Position numbers and translations under genes: made by a program
Notes under the pieces: model-generated
The model's input: only the letters and a program-made list of their open reading frames with translations
Database searches by the model: none
What the model was told of the DNA's origin: nothing
Source: Bombus terrestris
Lineage: Eukaryota > Arthropoda > Insecta > Hymenoptera > Apidae
Direction: 5' to 3'
Assembly: GCF_910591885.1 (NCBI RefSeq)
Contig: NC_063274.1
Coordinates: 20,916,164 to 20,980,163, forward strand
Length of the DNA: 64,000 bases
Shown: piece by piece, positions 11,701 to 26,530 of the stretch
Numbering within the stretch: position 1 is the first letter of the stretch
Layout: every line of letters begins with the position of its first letter

Positions 11701-14700
11701 ATACTATAACGATATAACGTATAACGTTATATACGATAACGATATAACGTATAACGTTATATACGATAGCGATATAACGCATAACGTTATATACCATAAC
11801 GATATAACGTAAAACGTTATATACTATAACGATATAACGTATAACGTTATGTAGTATTACGATATAACGTATAACGTTATGTAGTATTACGATATAACGT
11901 ATAACGTTATATACGATAACGATATAACGCATAACATTATATACCATAACGATATAACGTAAAACGTTATATACTATAACGATATAACGTAAAACGTTAT
12001 ATACGATAACGATATAACGTATAACGTTATATACGATAACGATATAACGTATAACGTTATAAACTATATCGTTATAACGTATAACGTTATATGCTATATC
12101 CATATAACGTATAACGTTATATACTATATCGATATAACGTATAACGTTATATGCTATAACGATATAACGTATAACGTTATATACTGTAACGATATAACGT
12201 ATAACGTTATATACTATAACGCTATAACGTATAACGTTATATACGATAACGATATAACGTATAACGTTATGTAGTATTACGATATAACGTATAACGTTAT
12301 ATGCTATAAACATATAACGTATAACGTTATATACTATAACGATATAACGTATAACGTTATGTACTATAACGATATAACGTATAACGTTGTATACGATAAC
12401 GATATAACGTATAACGTTATAAACTATATCGTTATAACGTATAACGTTATATACTATATCGATATAATGTATAACGTTATATACGATAACGATATAACGT
12501 ATAACGTTATGTACTATAACGATATAACGTATAACGTTATATACGATAACGATATAACGTATAACGTTAAAAACTATATCGTTATAACGTATAACGTTAT
12601 ATACTATATGGATATAATGTATAACGTTATATACTATAACGATATAACGTAAAACGTTATATACGATAACGATATAACGTATAACGTTATAAGCTATATC
12701 GTTATAACGTATAACGTGATATGCTATAACGATATAACGTATAACGTTATATACGATAACGATATAACGTATAACGTTATGTAGTATTACGATATAACGT
12801 ATAACGTTATGTAGTATTACGATATAACGTATAACGTTATGTAGTATTACGATATAACGTATAACGTTATGTAGTATTACGATATAACGTATAACGTTAT
12901 GTAGTATTACGATATAACGTATAACGTTATATGCTATATCCATATAACGTATAACGTTATATACTATAACGATATAACGCATAACGTTATGTACTATAAC
13001 GATATAACGTATAACGTTATATATGATAACGATATAACGGATAACGTTATATACGATAGCGATATAACGTATAACGTTATGTACTATAACGATATAACGT
13101 AAAACGTTATATACGATATCGATATAACGTATAACGTTATATACGATAACGATATAACGCATAACGTTATATACCATAACGATATAACGTAAAACGTTAT
13201 ATACTATAACGATATAACGTATAACGTTATATACGATAGCGATATAACGTATAACGTTATATACGATAACGATATAACGTATAACGTTATGTACTATAAC
13301 GATATAACGTATAACGTTATGTACTATAACGATATAACGTATAACGTTATATACCATAACGATATAACGTAAAACGTTATATACTATAACGATATAACGT
13401 ATAACGTTATGTACCATAACGATATAACGTATAACGTTATATACTATAACGATATAACGTATAACGTTATGTAGTATTACGATATAACGTATAACGTTAT
13501 GTAGTATTACGATATAACGTATAACGTTATGTAGTATTACGATATAACGTATAACGTTATGTAGTATTACGATATAACGTATAACGTTATATGCTATATC
13601 CATATAACGTATAACGTTATATACTATAACGATATAACGTAAAACGTTATATACTATATCGATATAACATATAACGTTATATACTATAACGATATAACGT
13701 ATAACGTTATGTAGTATTACGATATAACGTATAACGTTATGTAGTATTACGATATAACGTATAACGTTATATGCTATAACGATATAAAGTATAACGTTAT
13801 ATACTGTAACGATATAACGTATAACGTTATATACTATAACGATATAACGTATAACGTTATATACGATAACGATATAACGTATAACGTTATGTAGTATTAC
13901 GATATAACGTATAACGTTATATACGATAACGATATAACGTTTAACGTTATGTACTATAACGATATAACGTATAACGTTATATACGATAACGATATAACGT
14001 ATAACGTTATATACTATATCGATATAACGTAAAACGTTATATACTATATCGATGTAACGTAAAACGTTATATACTATATCGATATAACGTATAACGTTAT
14101 AAACTATATCGTTATAACGTATAACGTTATATACTATAACGATATAACATATAACGTTATGTAGTATTACGATATAACGTATAACGTTATGTAGTATTAC
14201 GATATAACGTATAACGTTATGTATTATTACGATATAACGTATAACGTTATATGCTATATCCATATAACGTATAACGTTATATACTATAACGATATAACGT
14301 AAAACGTTATATACTATATCGATATAACGTATAACGTTATATACTATAACGATATAACGTATAACGTTATGTAGTATTACGATATAACGTATAACGTTAT
14401 GTAGTATTACGATATAACGTATAACGTTATATACGATAACGATATAACGCATATCGTTATATACCATAACGATATAACGTAAAACGTTATATACTATAAC
14501 GATATAACGTAAAACGTTATATACGACAACGATATAACGTATAACGTTATATACGATAACGATATAACGTATAACGTCATGTACTATAACGATATAACGT
14601 ATAACGTTGTATTCGATAACGATATAACGTATAACGTTATAAACTATATCGTTATAACGGATAACGTTATATACTATATCGATATAATGTATAACGTTAT

Positions 14701-15166
14701 ATACGATAACGATATAACGTATAACGTTATGTACTATAACGATATAACGTATAACGTTATATACGATAACGATATAACGTATAACGTTAAAAACTATATC
14801 GTTATAACGTATAACGTTATATACTATATCGATATAATGTATAACGTTATATACTATAACGATATAACGTAAAACGTTATATACGATAACGATATAACGT
14901 ATAACGTTATAAGCTATATCGTTATAACGTATAACGTGATATGCTATATCGATATAACGTATAACGTTATATACTATAACGATATAACGTAAAACGTTAT
15001 ATACGATAACGTTATAACGTATAACGTTATATACTATATCGATATAATGTATAACGTTATATACGATAACGATATAACGTATAACGATATGTACTATAAC
15101 GATATAACGTATAACGTTATATACGATAACGATATAACGTATAACGTTATGTACTATAACGATATA
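8657..15166. repeat. 6.5-kb higher-order unit A (tandem with unit B)
   Basis: These 217 monomers (6,510 bp) are followed directly by a second copy at 15167-21286. Markers shared in order include GTATTAATAC at 9061, GACATAACG near 9341, ACGCATATCG near 9557, GCTATAACG near 10391, ATGCTATAAACATA at 12301, ATATGATAAC at 13021, GTACCATAAC at 13411 and ATTCGATAAC at 14611. Co-linear blocks and offsets are 8657-10216 (+6510), 10337-11356 (+6780), 11747-12886 (+6390), 12917-13306 (+6360), 13367-14416 (+6300) and 14597-15166 (+6120). This copy keeps 390 bp (11357-11746) and 180 bp (14417-14596) that unit B lacks. Confidence 0.88.
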
Positions 15167-18100
15167 ACGTATAACGTTATATACTATAACGATATAACGT
15201 ATAACGTTATGTAGTATTACGATATAACGTATAACGTTATGTAGTATTACGATATAACGTATAACGTTATATACTATAACGATATAACGTATAACGTTAT
15301 GTAGTATTACGATATAACGTATAACGTTATGTATTATTACGATATAACGTATAACGTTATATGCTATATCCATATAACGTAAAACGTTATATACTATATC
15401 GATGTAACGTAAAACGTTATATACTATATCGATATAACGTATAACGTTATAAATTATATCGTTATAACGTATAACGTTATATACTATAACGATATAACGT
15501 ATAACGTTATGTAGTATTACGATATAACGTATAACGTTATGTAGTATTACGATATAACGTATAACGATATGTATTAATACGATATAACGTATAACGTTAT
15601 ATGCTATATCCATATAACGTATAACGTTATATACTATATCGATGTAACGTAAAACGTTATATACTATATCGATATAACGTATAACGTTATAAATTATATC
15701 GTTATAACGTATAACGTTATATACTATAACGATATAACGTATAACGTTATGTAGTATTACGATATAACGTATAACGTTATATACTATAACGATATAACGT
15801 ATAACGTTATGTAGTATTACGATATAACGTATAACGTTATGTATTATTACGACATAACGTATAACGTTATATGCTATATCCATATAACGTATAACGTTAT
15901 ATACTATAACGATATAACGTAAAACGTTATATACTATATCGATATAACGTATAACGTTATATACTATAACGATATAACGTATAACGTTATGTAGTATTAC
16001 GATATAACGTATAACGTTATGTAGTATTACGATATAACGTATAACGTTATATACGATAACGATATAACGCATATCGTTATATACTATAACGATATAACGT
16101 AAAACGTTATATACTATATCGATATAATGTATAACGTTATATACTATAACGATATAACGTAAAACGTTATATACGATAACGATATAACGTATAACGTTAT
16201 AAGCTATATCGTTATAACGTATAACGTGATATGCTATATCGATATAACGTATAACGTTATATACTATAACGATATAACGTAAAACGTTATATACGATAAC
16301 GTTATAACGTATAACGTTATATACTATATCGATATAATGTATAACGTTATATACGATAACGATATAACGTATAACGTTATGTACTATAACGATATAACGT
16401 ATAACGTTATATACGATAACGATATAACGTATAACGTTAAAAACTATATCGTTATAACGTATAACGTTATATACTATATCGATATAATGTATAACGTTAT
16501 GTACTATAACGATATAACGTACAACGTTATATACGATAACGATATAACGTATAACGTTATGTACTATAACGATATAACGTATAACGTTATATACGATAAC
16601 GATATAACGTATAACGTTATAAGCTATATCGTTATAACGTATAACGTGATATGCTATATCGATATAACGTATAACGTTATATACTATAACGATATAACGT
16701 AAAACGTTATATACGATAACGATATAACGTATAACGTTATATACGATAACGATATAACGTATAACGTTATAAGCTATATCGTTATAACGTATAACGTTAT
16801 ATACGATAACGATATAACGTATAACGTTATAAGCTATATCGTTATAACGTATAACGTTATATACGATAACGATATAACGTATAACGTTAAAAACTATATC
16901 GTTATAACGTATAACGTTATATACTATATCGATATAATGTATAACGTTATGTACTATAACGATATAACGTACAACGTTATATACGATAACGATATAACGT
17001 ATAACGTTATGTACTATAACGATATAACGTATAACGTTATATACGATAACGATATAACGTATAACGTTATAAAATATATCGTTATAACGTATAACGTTAT
17101 ATACTATAACGATATAACGTATAACGTTATATACGATAACGATATAACGTATAACGTTAAAAACTATATCGCTATAACGTATAACGTTATATACTATATC
17201 GATATAATGTATAACGTTATGTACTATAACGATATAACGTACAACGTTATATACGATAACGATATAACGTATAACGTTATGTACTATAACGATATAACGT
17301 ATAACGTTATATACGATAACGATATAACGTATAACGTTATAAGCTATATCGTTATAACGTATAACGTTATATACGATAACGATATAACGTATAACGTTAA
17401 AAACTATATCGTTATAACGTATAACGTTATATACTATATCGATATAATGTATAACGTTATGTACTATAACGATATAACGTACAACGTTATATACGATAAC
17501 GATATAACGTATAACGTTATGTACTATAACGATATAACGTATAACGTTATATACGATAACGATATAACGTATAACGTTATAAAATATATCGTTATAACGT
17601 ATAACGTTATATACTATAACGATATAACGTATAACGTTATATACGATAACGATATAACGTATAACGTTATATACCATAACGATATAACGTAAAACGTTAT
17701 ATACTATAACGATATAACGTAAAACGTTATATACGATAACGATATAACGTATAACGTTATATACGATAACGATATAACGTATAACGTTATAAACTATATC
17801 GTTATAACGTATAACGTTATATGCTATATCCATATAACGTATAACGTTATATACTATATCGATATAACGTATAACGTTATATGCTATAACGATATAACGT
17901 ATAACGTTATATACTGTAACGATATAACGTATAACGTTATATACGATAACGATATAACGTATAACGTTATGTAGTATTACGATATAACGTATAACGTTAT
18001 GTAGTATTACGATATAACGTATAACGTTATGTAGTATTACGATATAACGTATAACGTTATATACTATATCGATATAACGTATAACGTTATATACTATATC

Positions 18101-21100
18101 GATATAACGTATAACGTTATATACGATAACGATATAACGTATAACGTTATATACGATAGCGATATAACGCATAACGTTATATACCATAACGATATAACGT
18201 AAAACGTTATATACTATAACGATATAACGTATAACGTTATGTAGTATTACGATATAACGTATAACGTTATGTAGTATTACGATATAACGTATAACGTTAT
18301 ATACGATAACGATATAACGCATAACATTATATACCATAACGGTATAACGTAAAACGTTATATACTATAACGATATAACGTAAAACGTTATATACGATAAC
18401 GATATAACGTATAACGTTATATACGATAACGATATAACGTATAACGTTATAAACTATATCGTTATAACGTATAACGTTATATGCTATATCCATATAACGT
18501 ATAACGTTATATACTATATCGATATAACGTATAACGTTATATGCTATAACGATATAACGTATAACGTTATATACTGTAACGATATAACGTATAACGTTAT
18601 ATACTATAACGCTATAACGTATAACGTTATATACGATAACGATATAACGTATAACGTTATGTAGTATTACGATATAACGTATAACGTTATATGCTATAAA
18701 CATATAACGTATAACGTTATATACTATAACGATATAACGTATAACGTTATGTACTATAACGATATAACGTATAACGTTGTATACGATAACGATATAACGT
18801 ATAACGTTATAAACTATATCGTTATAACGTATAACGTTATATACTATATCGATATAATGTATAACGTTATATACGATAACGATATAACGTATAACGTTAT
18901 GTACTATAACGATATAACGTATAACGTTATATACGATAACGATATAACGTATAACGTTAAAAACTATATCGTTATAACGTATAACGTTATATACTATATG
19001 GATATAATGTATAACGTTATATACTATAACGATATAACGTAAAACGTTATATACGATAACGATATAACGTATAACGTTATAAGCTATATCGTTATAACGT
19101 ATAACGTGATATGCTATAACGATATAACGTATAACGTTATATACGATAACGATATAACGTATAACGTTATGTAGTATTACGATATAACGTATAACGTTAT
19201 GTAGTATTACGATATAACGTATAACGTTATGTAGTATTACGATATAACGTATAACGTTATGTAGTATTACGATATAACGTATAACGTTATATGCTATATC
19301 CATATAACGTATAACGTTATATACTATAACGATATAACGTATAACGTTATGTACTATAACGATATAACGTATAACGTTATATATGATAACGATATAACGG
19401 ATAACGTTATATACGATAGCGATATAACGTATAACGTTATATACTATAACGATATAACGTAAAACGTTATATACGATATCGATATAACGTATAACGTTAT
19501 ATACGATAACGATATAACGCATAACGTTATATACCATAACGATATAACGTAAAACGTTATATACTATAACGATATAACGTATAACGTTATATACGATAGC
19601 GATATAACGTATAACGTTATATACGATAACGATATAACGTATAACGTTATGTACTATAACGATATAACGTAAAACGTTATATACTATAACGATATAACGT
19701 ATAACGTTATGTACCATAACGATATAACGTATAACGTTATATACTATAACGATATAACGTATAACGTTATGTAGTATTACGATATAACGTATAACGTTAT
19801 GTAGTATTACGATATAACGTATAACGTTATGTAGTATTACGATATAACGTATAACGTTATGTAGTATTACGATATAACGTATAACGTTATATGCTATATC
19901 CATATAACGTATAACGTTATATACTATAACGATATAACGTAAAACGTTATATACTATATCGATATAACATATAACGTTATATACTATAACGATATAACGT
20001 ATAACGTTATGTAGTATTACGATATAACGTATAACGTTATGTAGTATTACGATATAACGTATAACGTTATATGCTATAACGATATAAAGTATAACGTTAT
20101 ATACTGTAACGATATAACGTATAACGTTATATACTATAACGATATAACGTATAACGTTATATACGATAACGATATAACGTATAACGTTATGTAGTATTAC
20201 GATATAACGTATAACGTTATATACGATAACGATATAACGTTTAACGTTATGTACTATAACGATATAACGTATAACGTTATATACGATAACGATATAACGT
20301 ATAACGTTATATACTATATCGATATAACGTGAAACGTTATATACTATATCGATGTAACGTAAAACGTTATATACTATATCGATATAACGTATAACGTTAT
20401 AAACTATATCGTTATAACGTATAACGTTATATACTATAACGATATAACATATAACGTTATGTAGTATTACGATATAACGTATAACGTTATGTAGTATTAC
20501 GATATAACGTATAACGTTATGTATTATTACGATATAACGTATAACGTTATATGCTATATCCATATAACGTATAACGTTATATACTATAACGATATAACGT
20601 AAAACGTTATATACTATATCGATATAACGTATAACGTTATATACTATAACGATATAACGTATAACGTTATGTAGTATTACGATATAACGTATAACGTTAT
20701 GTAGTATTACGATATAACGTATAACGTTGTATTCGATAACGATATAACGTATAACGTTATAAACTATATCGTTATAACGGATAACGTTATATACTATATC
20801 GATATAATGTATAACGTTATATACGATAACGATATAACGTATAACGTTATGTACTATAACGATATAACGTATAACGTTATATACGATAACGATATAACGT
20901 ATAACGTTAAAAACTATATCGTTATAACGTATAACGTTATATACTATATCGATATAATGTATAACGTTATATACTATAACGAATTAACGTAAAACGTTAT
21001 ATACGATAACGATATAACGTATAACGTTATAAGCTATATCGTTATAACGTATAACGTGATATGCTATATCGATATAACGTATAACGTTATATACTATAAC

Positions 21101-21286
21101 GATATAACGTAAAACGTTATATACGATAACGTTATAACGTATAACGTTATATACTATATCGATATAATGTATAACGTTATATACGATAACGATATAACGT
21201 ATAACGATATGTACTATAACGATATAACGTATAACGTTATATACGATAACGATATAACGTATAACGTTATGTACTATAACGATATA
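15167..21286. repeat. 6.1-kb higher-order unit B (tandem with unit A)
   Basis: This is a near-identical copy of 8657-15166 beginning at the base after unit A ends. It is 390 bp shorter. The difference is fully accounted for by one net gain of 270 bp (16727-17116 replaces 10217-10336) and losses of 390, 30, 60 and 180 bp, all whole monomers. The 30-bp loss is one monomer of a GTAGTATTAC run (four here at 19157-19276, five at 12767-12916). Private substitutions include GAATTAACG near 20981, which creates a TAA in the minus-strand open frame, and ATAACGATAT near 15561. Confidence 0.88.
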
Positions 21287-24200
21287 ACGTATAACGTTAT
21301 ATACGATAACGATATAACGTATAACGTTAAAAACTATATCGTTATAACGTATAACGTTATATACTATAACGATATAACGTATAACGTTATGTACTATAAC
21401 GATATAACGTATAACGTTATATACGATAACGATATAACGTATAACGTTAAAAACTATATCGTTATAACGTATAACGTTATATACGATAACGATATAACGT
21501 ATAACGTTATATACGATAGCGATATAACGCATAACGTTATATACCATAACGATATAACGTAAAACGTTATATACTATAACCATATAACGTATAACGTTAT
21601 GTAGTATTACGATATAACGTATAACGTTATGTAGTATTACGATATAACGTATAACGTTATGTAGTATTACGATATAACGTATAACGTTATGTAGTATTAC
21701 GATATAACGTATAACGTTATGTAGTATTACGATATAACGTATAACGTTATATGCTATATCCATATAACGTATAACGTTATATACTATAACGATATAACGT
21801 GAAACGTTATATACTATAACGATATAACGTAAAACGTTATATACGATAACGATATAACGTATAACGTTATAAGCTATATCGTTATAACGTATAACGTGAT
21901 ATGCTATATCGATATAACGTATAACGTTATAAACTATATCGTTATAACGTATAACGTTATGTAGTATTACGATATAACGTATAACGTTATGTAGTATTAC
22001 GATATAACGTATAACGTTATATACTATAACGATATACCGTATAACGTTATATACGATAACGATATAACGTATAACGTTATATACGATAGCGATATAACGT
22101 ATAACGTTATATACGATAACGATATAACGTATAACGTTATGTACTATAACGATATAACGTAAAACGTTATATACTATATCGATATAACGTATAACGTTAT
22201 ATACTATATCGATATAACGTTTAACGTTATATACTATATCGATATAACGTATAACGTCATATACTATATCGATATAACGTATAACGTTATGTAGTATTAC
22301 GATATAACGTATAACGTTATATGCTATATCCATATAACGTATAACGTTATATACTATAACGATATAACGTATAACGTTATGTAGTATTACGATATAACGT
22401 ATAACGTTATGTAGTATTACGATATAACGTATAACGTTATATACGATAACGATATAACGCATAACATTATATACCATAACGATATTACGTAAAACGTTAT
22501 ATACTATAACGATATAACGTAAAACGTTATATACGATAACGATATAACGTATAACGTTATATACGATAACGATATAACGTATAACGTTATATACTATATC
22601 GATATAACGTTTAACGTTATATGCTATATCCATATAACGTATAACGTTATATACTATATCGATATAACGTATAACGTTATATGCTATAACGATATAACGT
22701 ATAACGTTATATGCTATAACGATATAACGTATAACGTTATATGCTATAACGATATAACGTATAACGTTATATACTGTAACGATATAACGCATAACGTTAT
22801 ATACGATAACGATATAACGTATAACGTTAAAAACTATATCGTTATAACGTACAACGATATATACGATAACGATATAACGTATAACGTTATATGCTATATC
22901 CATAAAACGTATAACGTTATATACTATATCGATATAACGTATAACGTTATATGCTATAACGATATAACGTATAACGTTATATACTGTAACGATATAACGT
23001 ATAACGTTATATACTATAACGATATAACGTATAACGTTATATACGATAACGATATAACGTATAACGTTATGTAGTATTACGATATAACGTATAACGTTAT
23101 GTAGTATTACGATATAACGTATAACGTTATATGCTATATCCATATAACGTATAACATTATATACTATAACGATATAACGTATAACGTTATGTACTATAAC
23201 GATATAACGTATAACGTTGTATACGATAACGATATAACGTATAACGTTATAAACTATATCGTTATAACGTATAACGTTATATACTATATCGATATAATGT
23301 ATAACGTTATATACGATAACGATATAACGTATAACGTTATGTACTATAACGATATAACGTATAACGTTATATACGATAACGATATAACGTATAACGTTAA
23401 AAACTATATCGTTATAACGTATAACGTTATATACTATATGGATATAATGTATAACGTTATATACTATAACGATATAACGTAAAACGTTATATACCATAAC
23501 GATATAACGTATAACGTTATGTAGTATTACGATATAACGTATAACGTTATGTAGTATTACGATATAACGTATAACGATATGTAGTATTACGATATAACGT
23601 ATAACGTTATGTAGTATTACGATATAACGTATAACGTTATGTACTATAACGATATAACGTATAACGTTATATACTATAACGATATAACGTAAAACGTTAT
23701 ATACGATATCGATATAACGTATAACGTTATATACGATAACGATATAACGCATAACGTTATATACCATAACGATATAACGTAAAACGTTATATACTATAAC
23801 GATATAACGTATAACGTTATATACGATAGCGATATAACGTATAACGTTATGTACTATAACGATATAACGTATAACGTTATATACTATATCGATATAACGT
23901 TTAACGTTATATGCTATATCCATATAACGTATAACGTTATATACTATATCGATATAACGTATAACGTTATATGCTATAACGATATAACGTATAACGTTAT
24001 ATGCTATAACGATATAACGTATAACGTTATATGCTATAACGATATAACGTATAACGTTATATACTGTAACGATATAACGTATAACGTTATATACGATAAC
24101 GATATAACGTATAACGTTAAAAACTATATCGTTATAACGTATAACGATATATACGATAACGATATAACGTATAACGTTATATGCTATATCCATATAACGT

Positions 24201-26530
24201 ATAACGTTATATACTTTAACGATATAACGTATAACGTTATGTACTATAACGATATAACGTATAACGTTATATACGATAACGATATAACGGATAACGTTAT
24301 ATACGATAGCGATATAACGTATAACGTTATATACGATAACGATATAACGTATAACGTTATATACGATAACGATATAACGTATAACGTTATGTACTATAAC
24401 GATATAACGTATAACGTTATATACTATATCGATATAACGTTTAACGTTATATACTATATCGATATAACGTATAACGTTATATACTATATCGATATAACGT
24501 ATAACGTTATATACGATAACGATATAACGTATAACGTTATATACGATAGCGATATAACGCATAACGTTATATACCATAACGATATAACGTAAAACGTTAT
24601 ATACTATAACGATATAACGTATAACGTTATGTAGTATTACGATATAACGTATAACGTTATGTAGTATTACGATATAACGTATAACGTTATGTAGTATTAC
24701 GATATAACGTATAACGTTATGTACCATAACGATATAACGCATAACGTTATATACCATAACGATATAACGTATAACGTTATATACGATAACGATATAACGC
24801 ATAACGTTATATACGATATAACGTAAAACGTTATATACTATAACGATATAACGTAAAACGTTATATACGATAACGATATAACGTATAACGTTATATACGA
24901 TAACGATATAACGTATAACGTTATAAACTATATCGTTATAACGTATAACGTTATATGCTATATCCATATAACGTATAACGTTATATACGATAGCGATATA
25001 ACGCATAACGTTATATACCATAACGATATAACGTAAAACGTTATATACTATAACGATATAACGTATAACGTTATGTAGTATTACGATATAACGTATAACG
25101 TTATGTAGTATTACGATATAACGTATAACGTTATATACGATAACGATATAACGCATAACGTTATATACCATAACGATATAACGTAAAACGTTATATACTA
25201 TAACGATATAACGTGAAACGTTATATACAATAACGATATAACGTATAACGTTATATACGATAACGATATAACGTATAACGTTATATACTATATCGATATA
25301 ATGTATAACGTTATATACGATAACGATATAACGTATAACATTATGTACTATAACGATATAACGTATAACGTTATATACGATAACGATATAACGTATAACG
25401 TTAAAAACTATATCGTTATAACGTATAACGATATATACGATAACGATATAACGTATAACGTTATATACGATAGCGATATAACGCATAACGTTATATACCA
25501 TAACGATATAACGTATAACGTTATATACGATAGCGATATAACGTATAACGTTATATACGATAACGATATAACGTATAACGTTGTATAGTATTACGATATA
25601 ACGTATAACGTTATGTAGTATTACGATATAACGTATAACGTTATGTAGTATTACGATATAACGTATAACGTTATGTAGTATTACGATATAACGTATAACG
25701 TTATATGCTATATCCATATAACGTATAACGTTATATACTATAACGATATAACGTGAAACGTTATATACTATAACGATATAACGTAAAACGTTATATACGA
25801 TAACGATATAAAGTATAACGTTATAAGCTATATCGTTATAACGTATAACGTGATATGCTATATCGATATAACGTATAACGTTATAAACTATATCGTTATA
25901 ACGTATAACGTTATGTAGTATTACGATATAACGTATAACGTTATGTAGTATTACGATATAACGTATAACGTTATATACTATAACGATATACCGTATAACG
26001 TTATATACGATGACGATATAACGTATAACGTTATATACGATAGCGATATAACGTATAACGTTATATACGATAACGATATAACGTATAACGTTATGTACTA
26101 TAACGATATAACGTAAAACGTTATATACTATATCGATATAACGTATAACGTTATATACTATATCGATATAACGTTTAACGTTATATACTATATCGATATA
26201 ACGTATAACGTTATATACTATATCGATATAACGTATAACGTTATGTAGTATTACGATATAACGTATAACGTTATATGCTATATCCATATAACGTATAACG
26301 TTATATACTATAACGATATAACGTATAACGTTATGTAGTATTACGATATAACGTATAACGTTATGTAGTATTACGATATAACGTATAACGTTATATACGA
26401 TAACGATATAACGCATAACATTATATACCATAACGATATAACGTAAAACGTTATATACTATAACGATATAACGTAAAACGTTATATACGATAACGATATA
26501 ACGTATAACGTTATATACGATAACGATATA
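21287..26530. repeat. Mosaic satellite between the two large tandem duplications
   Basis: This is ordinary 30-bp satellite, with shorter and less regular internal duplications than its neighbours. The block 21617-22576 recurs at 25571-26530 (offset 3954, which includes the 24-bp monomer), sharing ACGTGAAACG at 21797/25751 and CCGTATAACG at 22037/25991. A short stretch around 23087-23500 resembles the start of the next 6-kb unit (26741 onward). No gene is visible. Confidence 0.75.
24797..24820. repeat. 24-bp monomer, the only length variant seen
   Basis: The monomer starting at 24797 runs ACGCATAACG, TTAT, ATACGATATA and is 24 bp long. It lacks six bases (a TAACGA or equivalent rotation) from its second core. 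It moves the array register from 17 to 11 (mod 30), and the new register holds to the end of the window. A six-base loss can arise by slippage between the two CGATA-type words of one monomer. Confidence 0.95.

Larger units (their letters stand above)
5340..24796. repeat. 30-bp satellite array, middle segment (register 17)
   Basis: After a partial monomer, 648 consecutive 30-bp monomers start at positions congruent to 17 mod 30 (5357 to 24796) without any phase slip. Composition and variants match the left segment and the orientation is unchanged. The segment contains the duplicated 1.95-kb block (5927-7876), the 6.5-kb tandem duplication 8657-15166 / 15167-21286, and the diverged stretch 21287-24796. 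No gene, RNA or second mobile element is visible. Confidence 0.98.

Noticed and set aside
5219..20563. A 5,114-codon open frame on the minus strand, and similar ones at 20984-39481, 39518-56431, 56468-63517 and 1984-4326
   Set aside because: The protein is a monotonous decapeptide repeat produced by a 30-bp satellite in a frame that happens to lack stops. There is no domain, no signal peptide, no codon bias and no promoter, and the first one runs into the LTR island. Treated as a repeat artefact.
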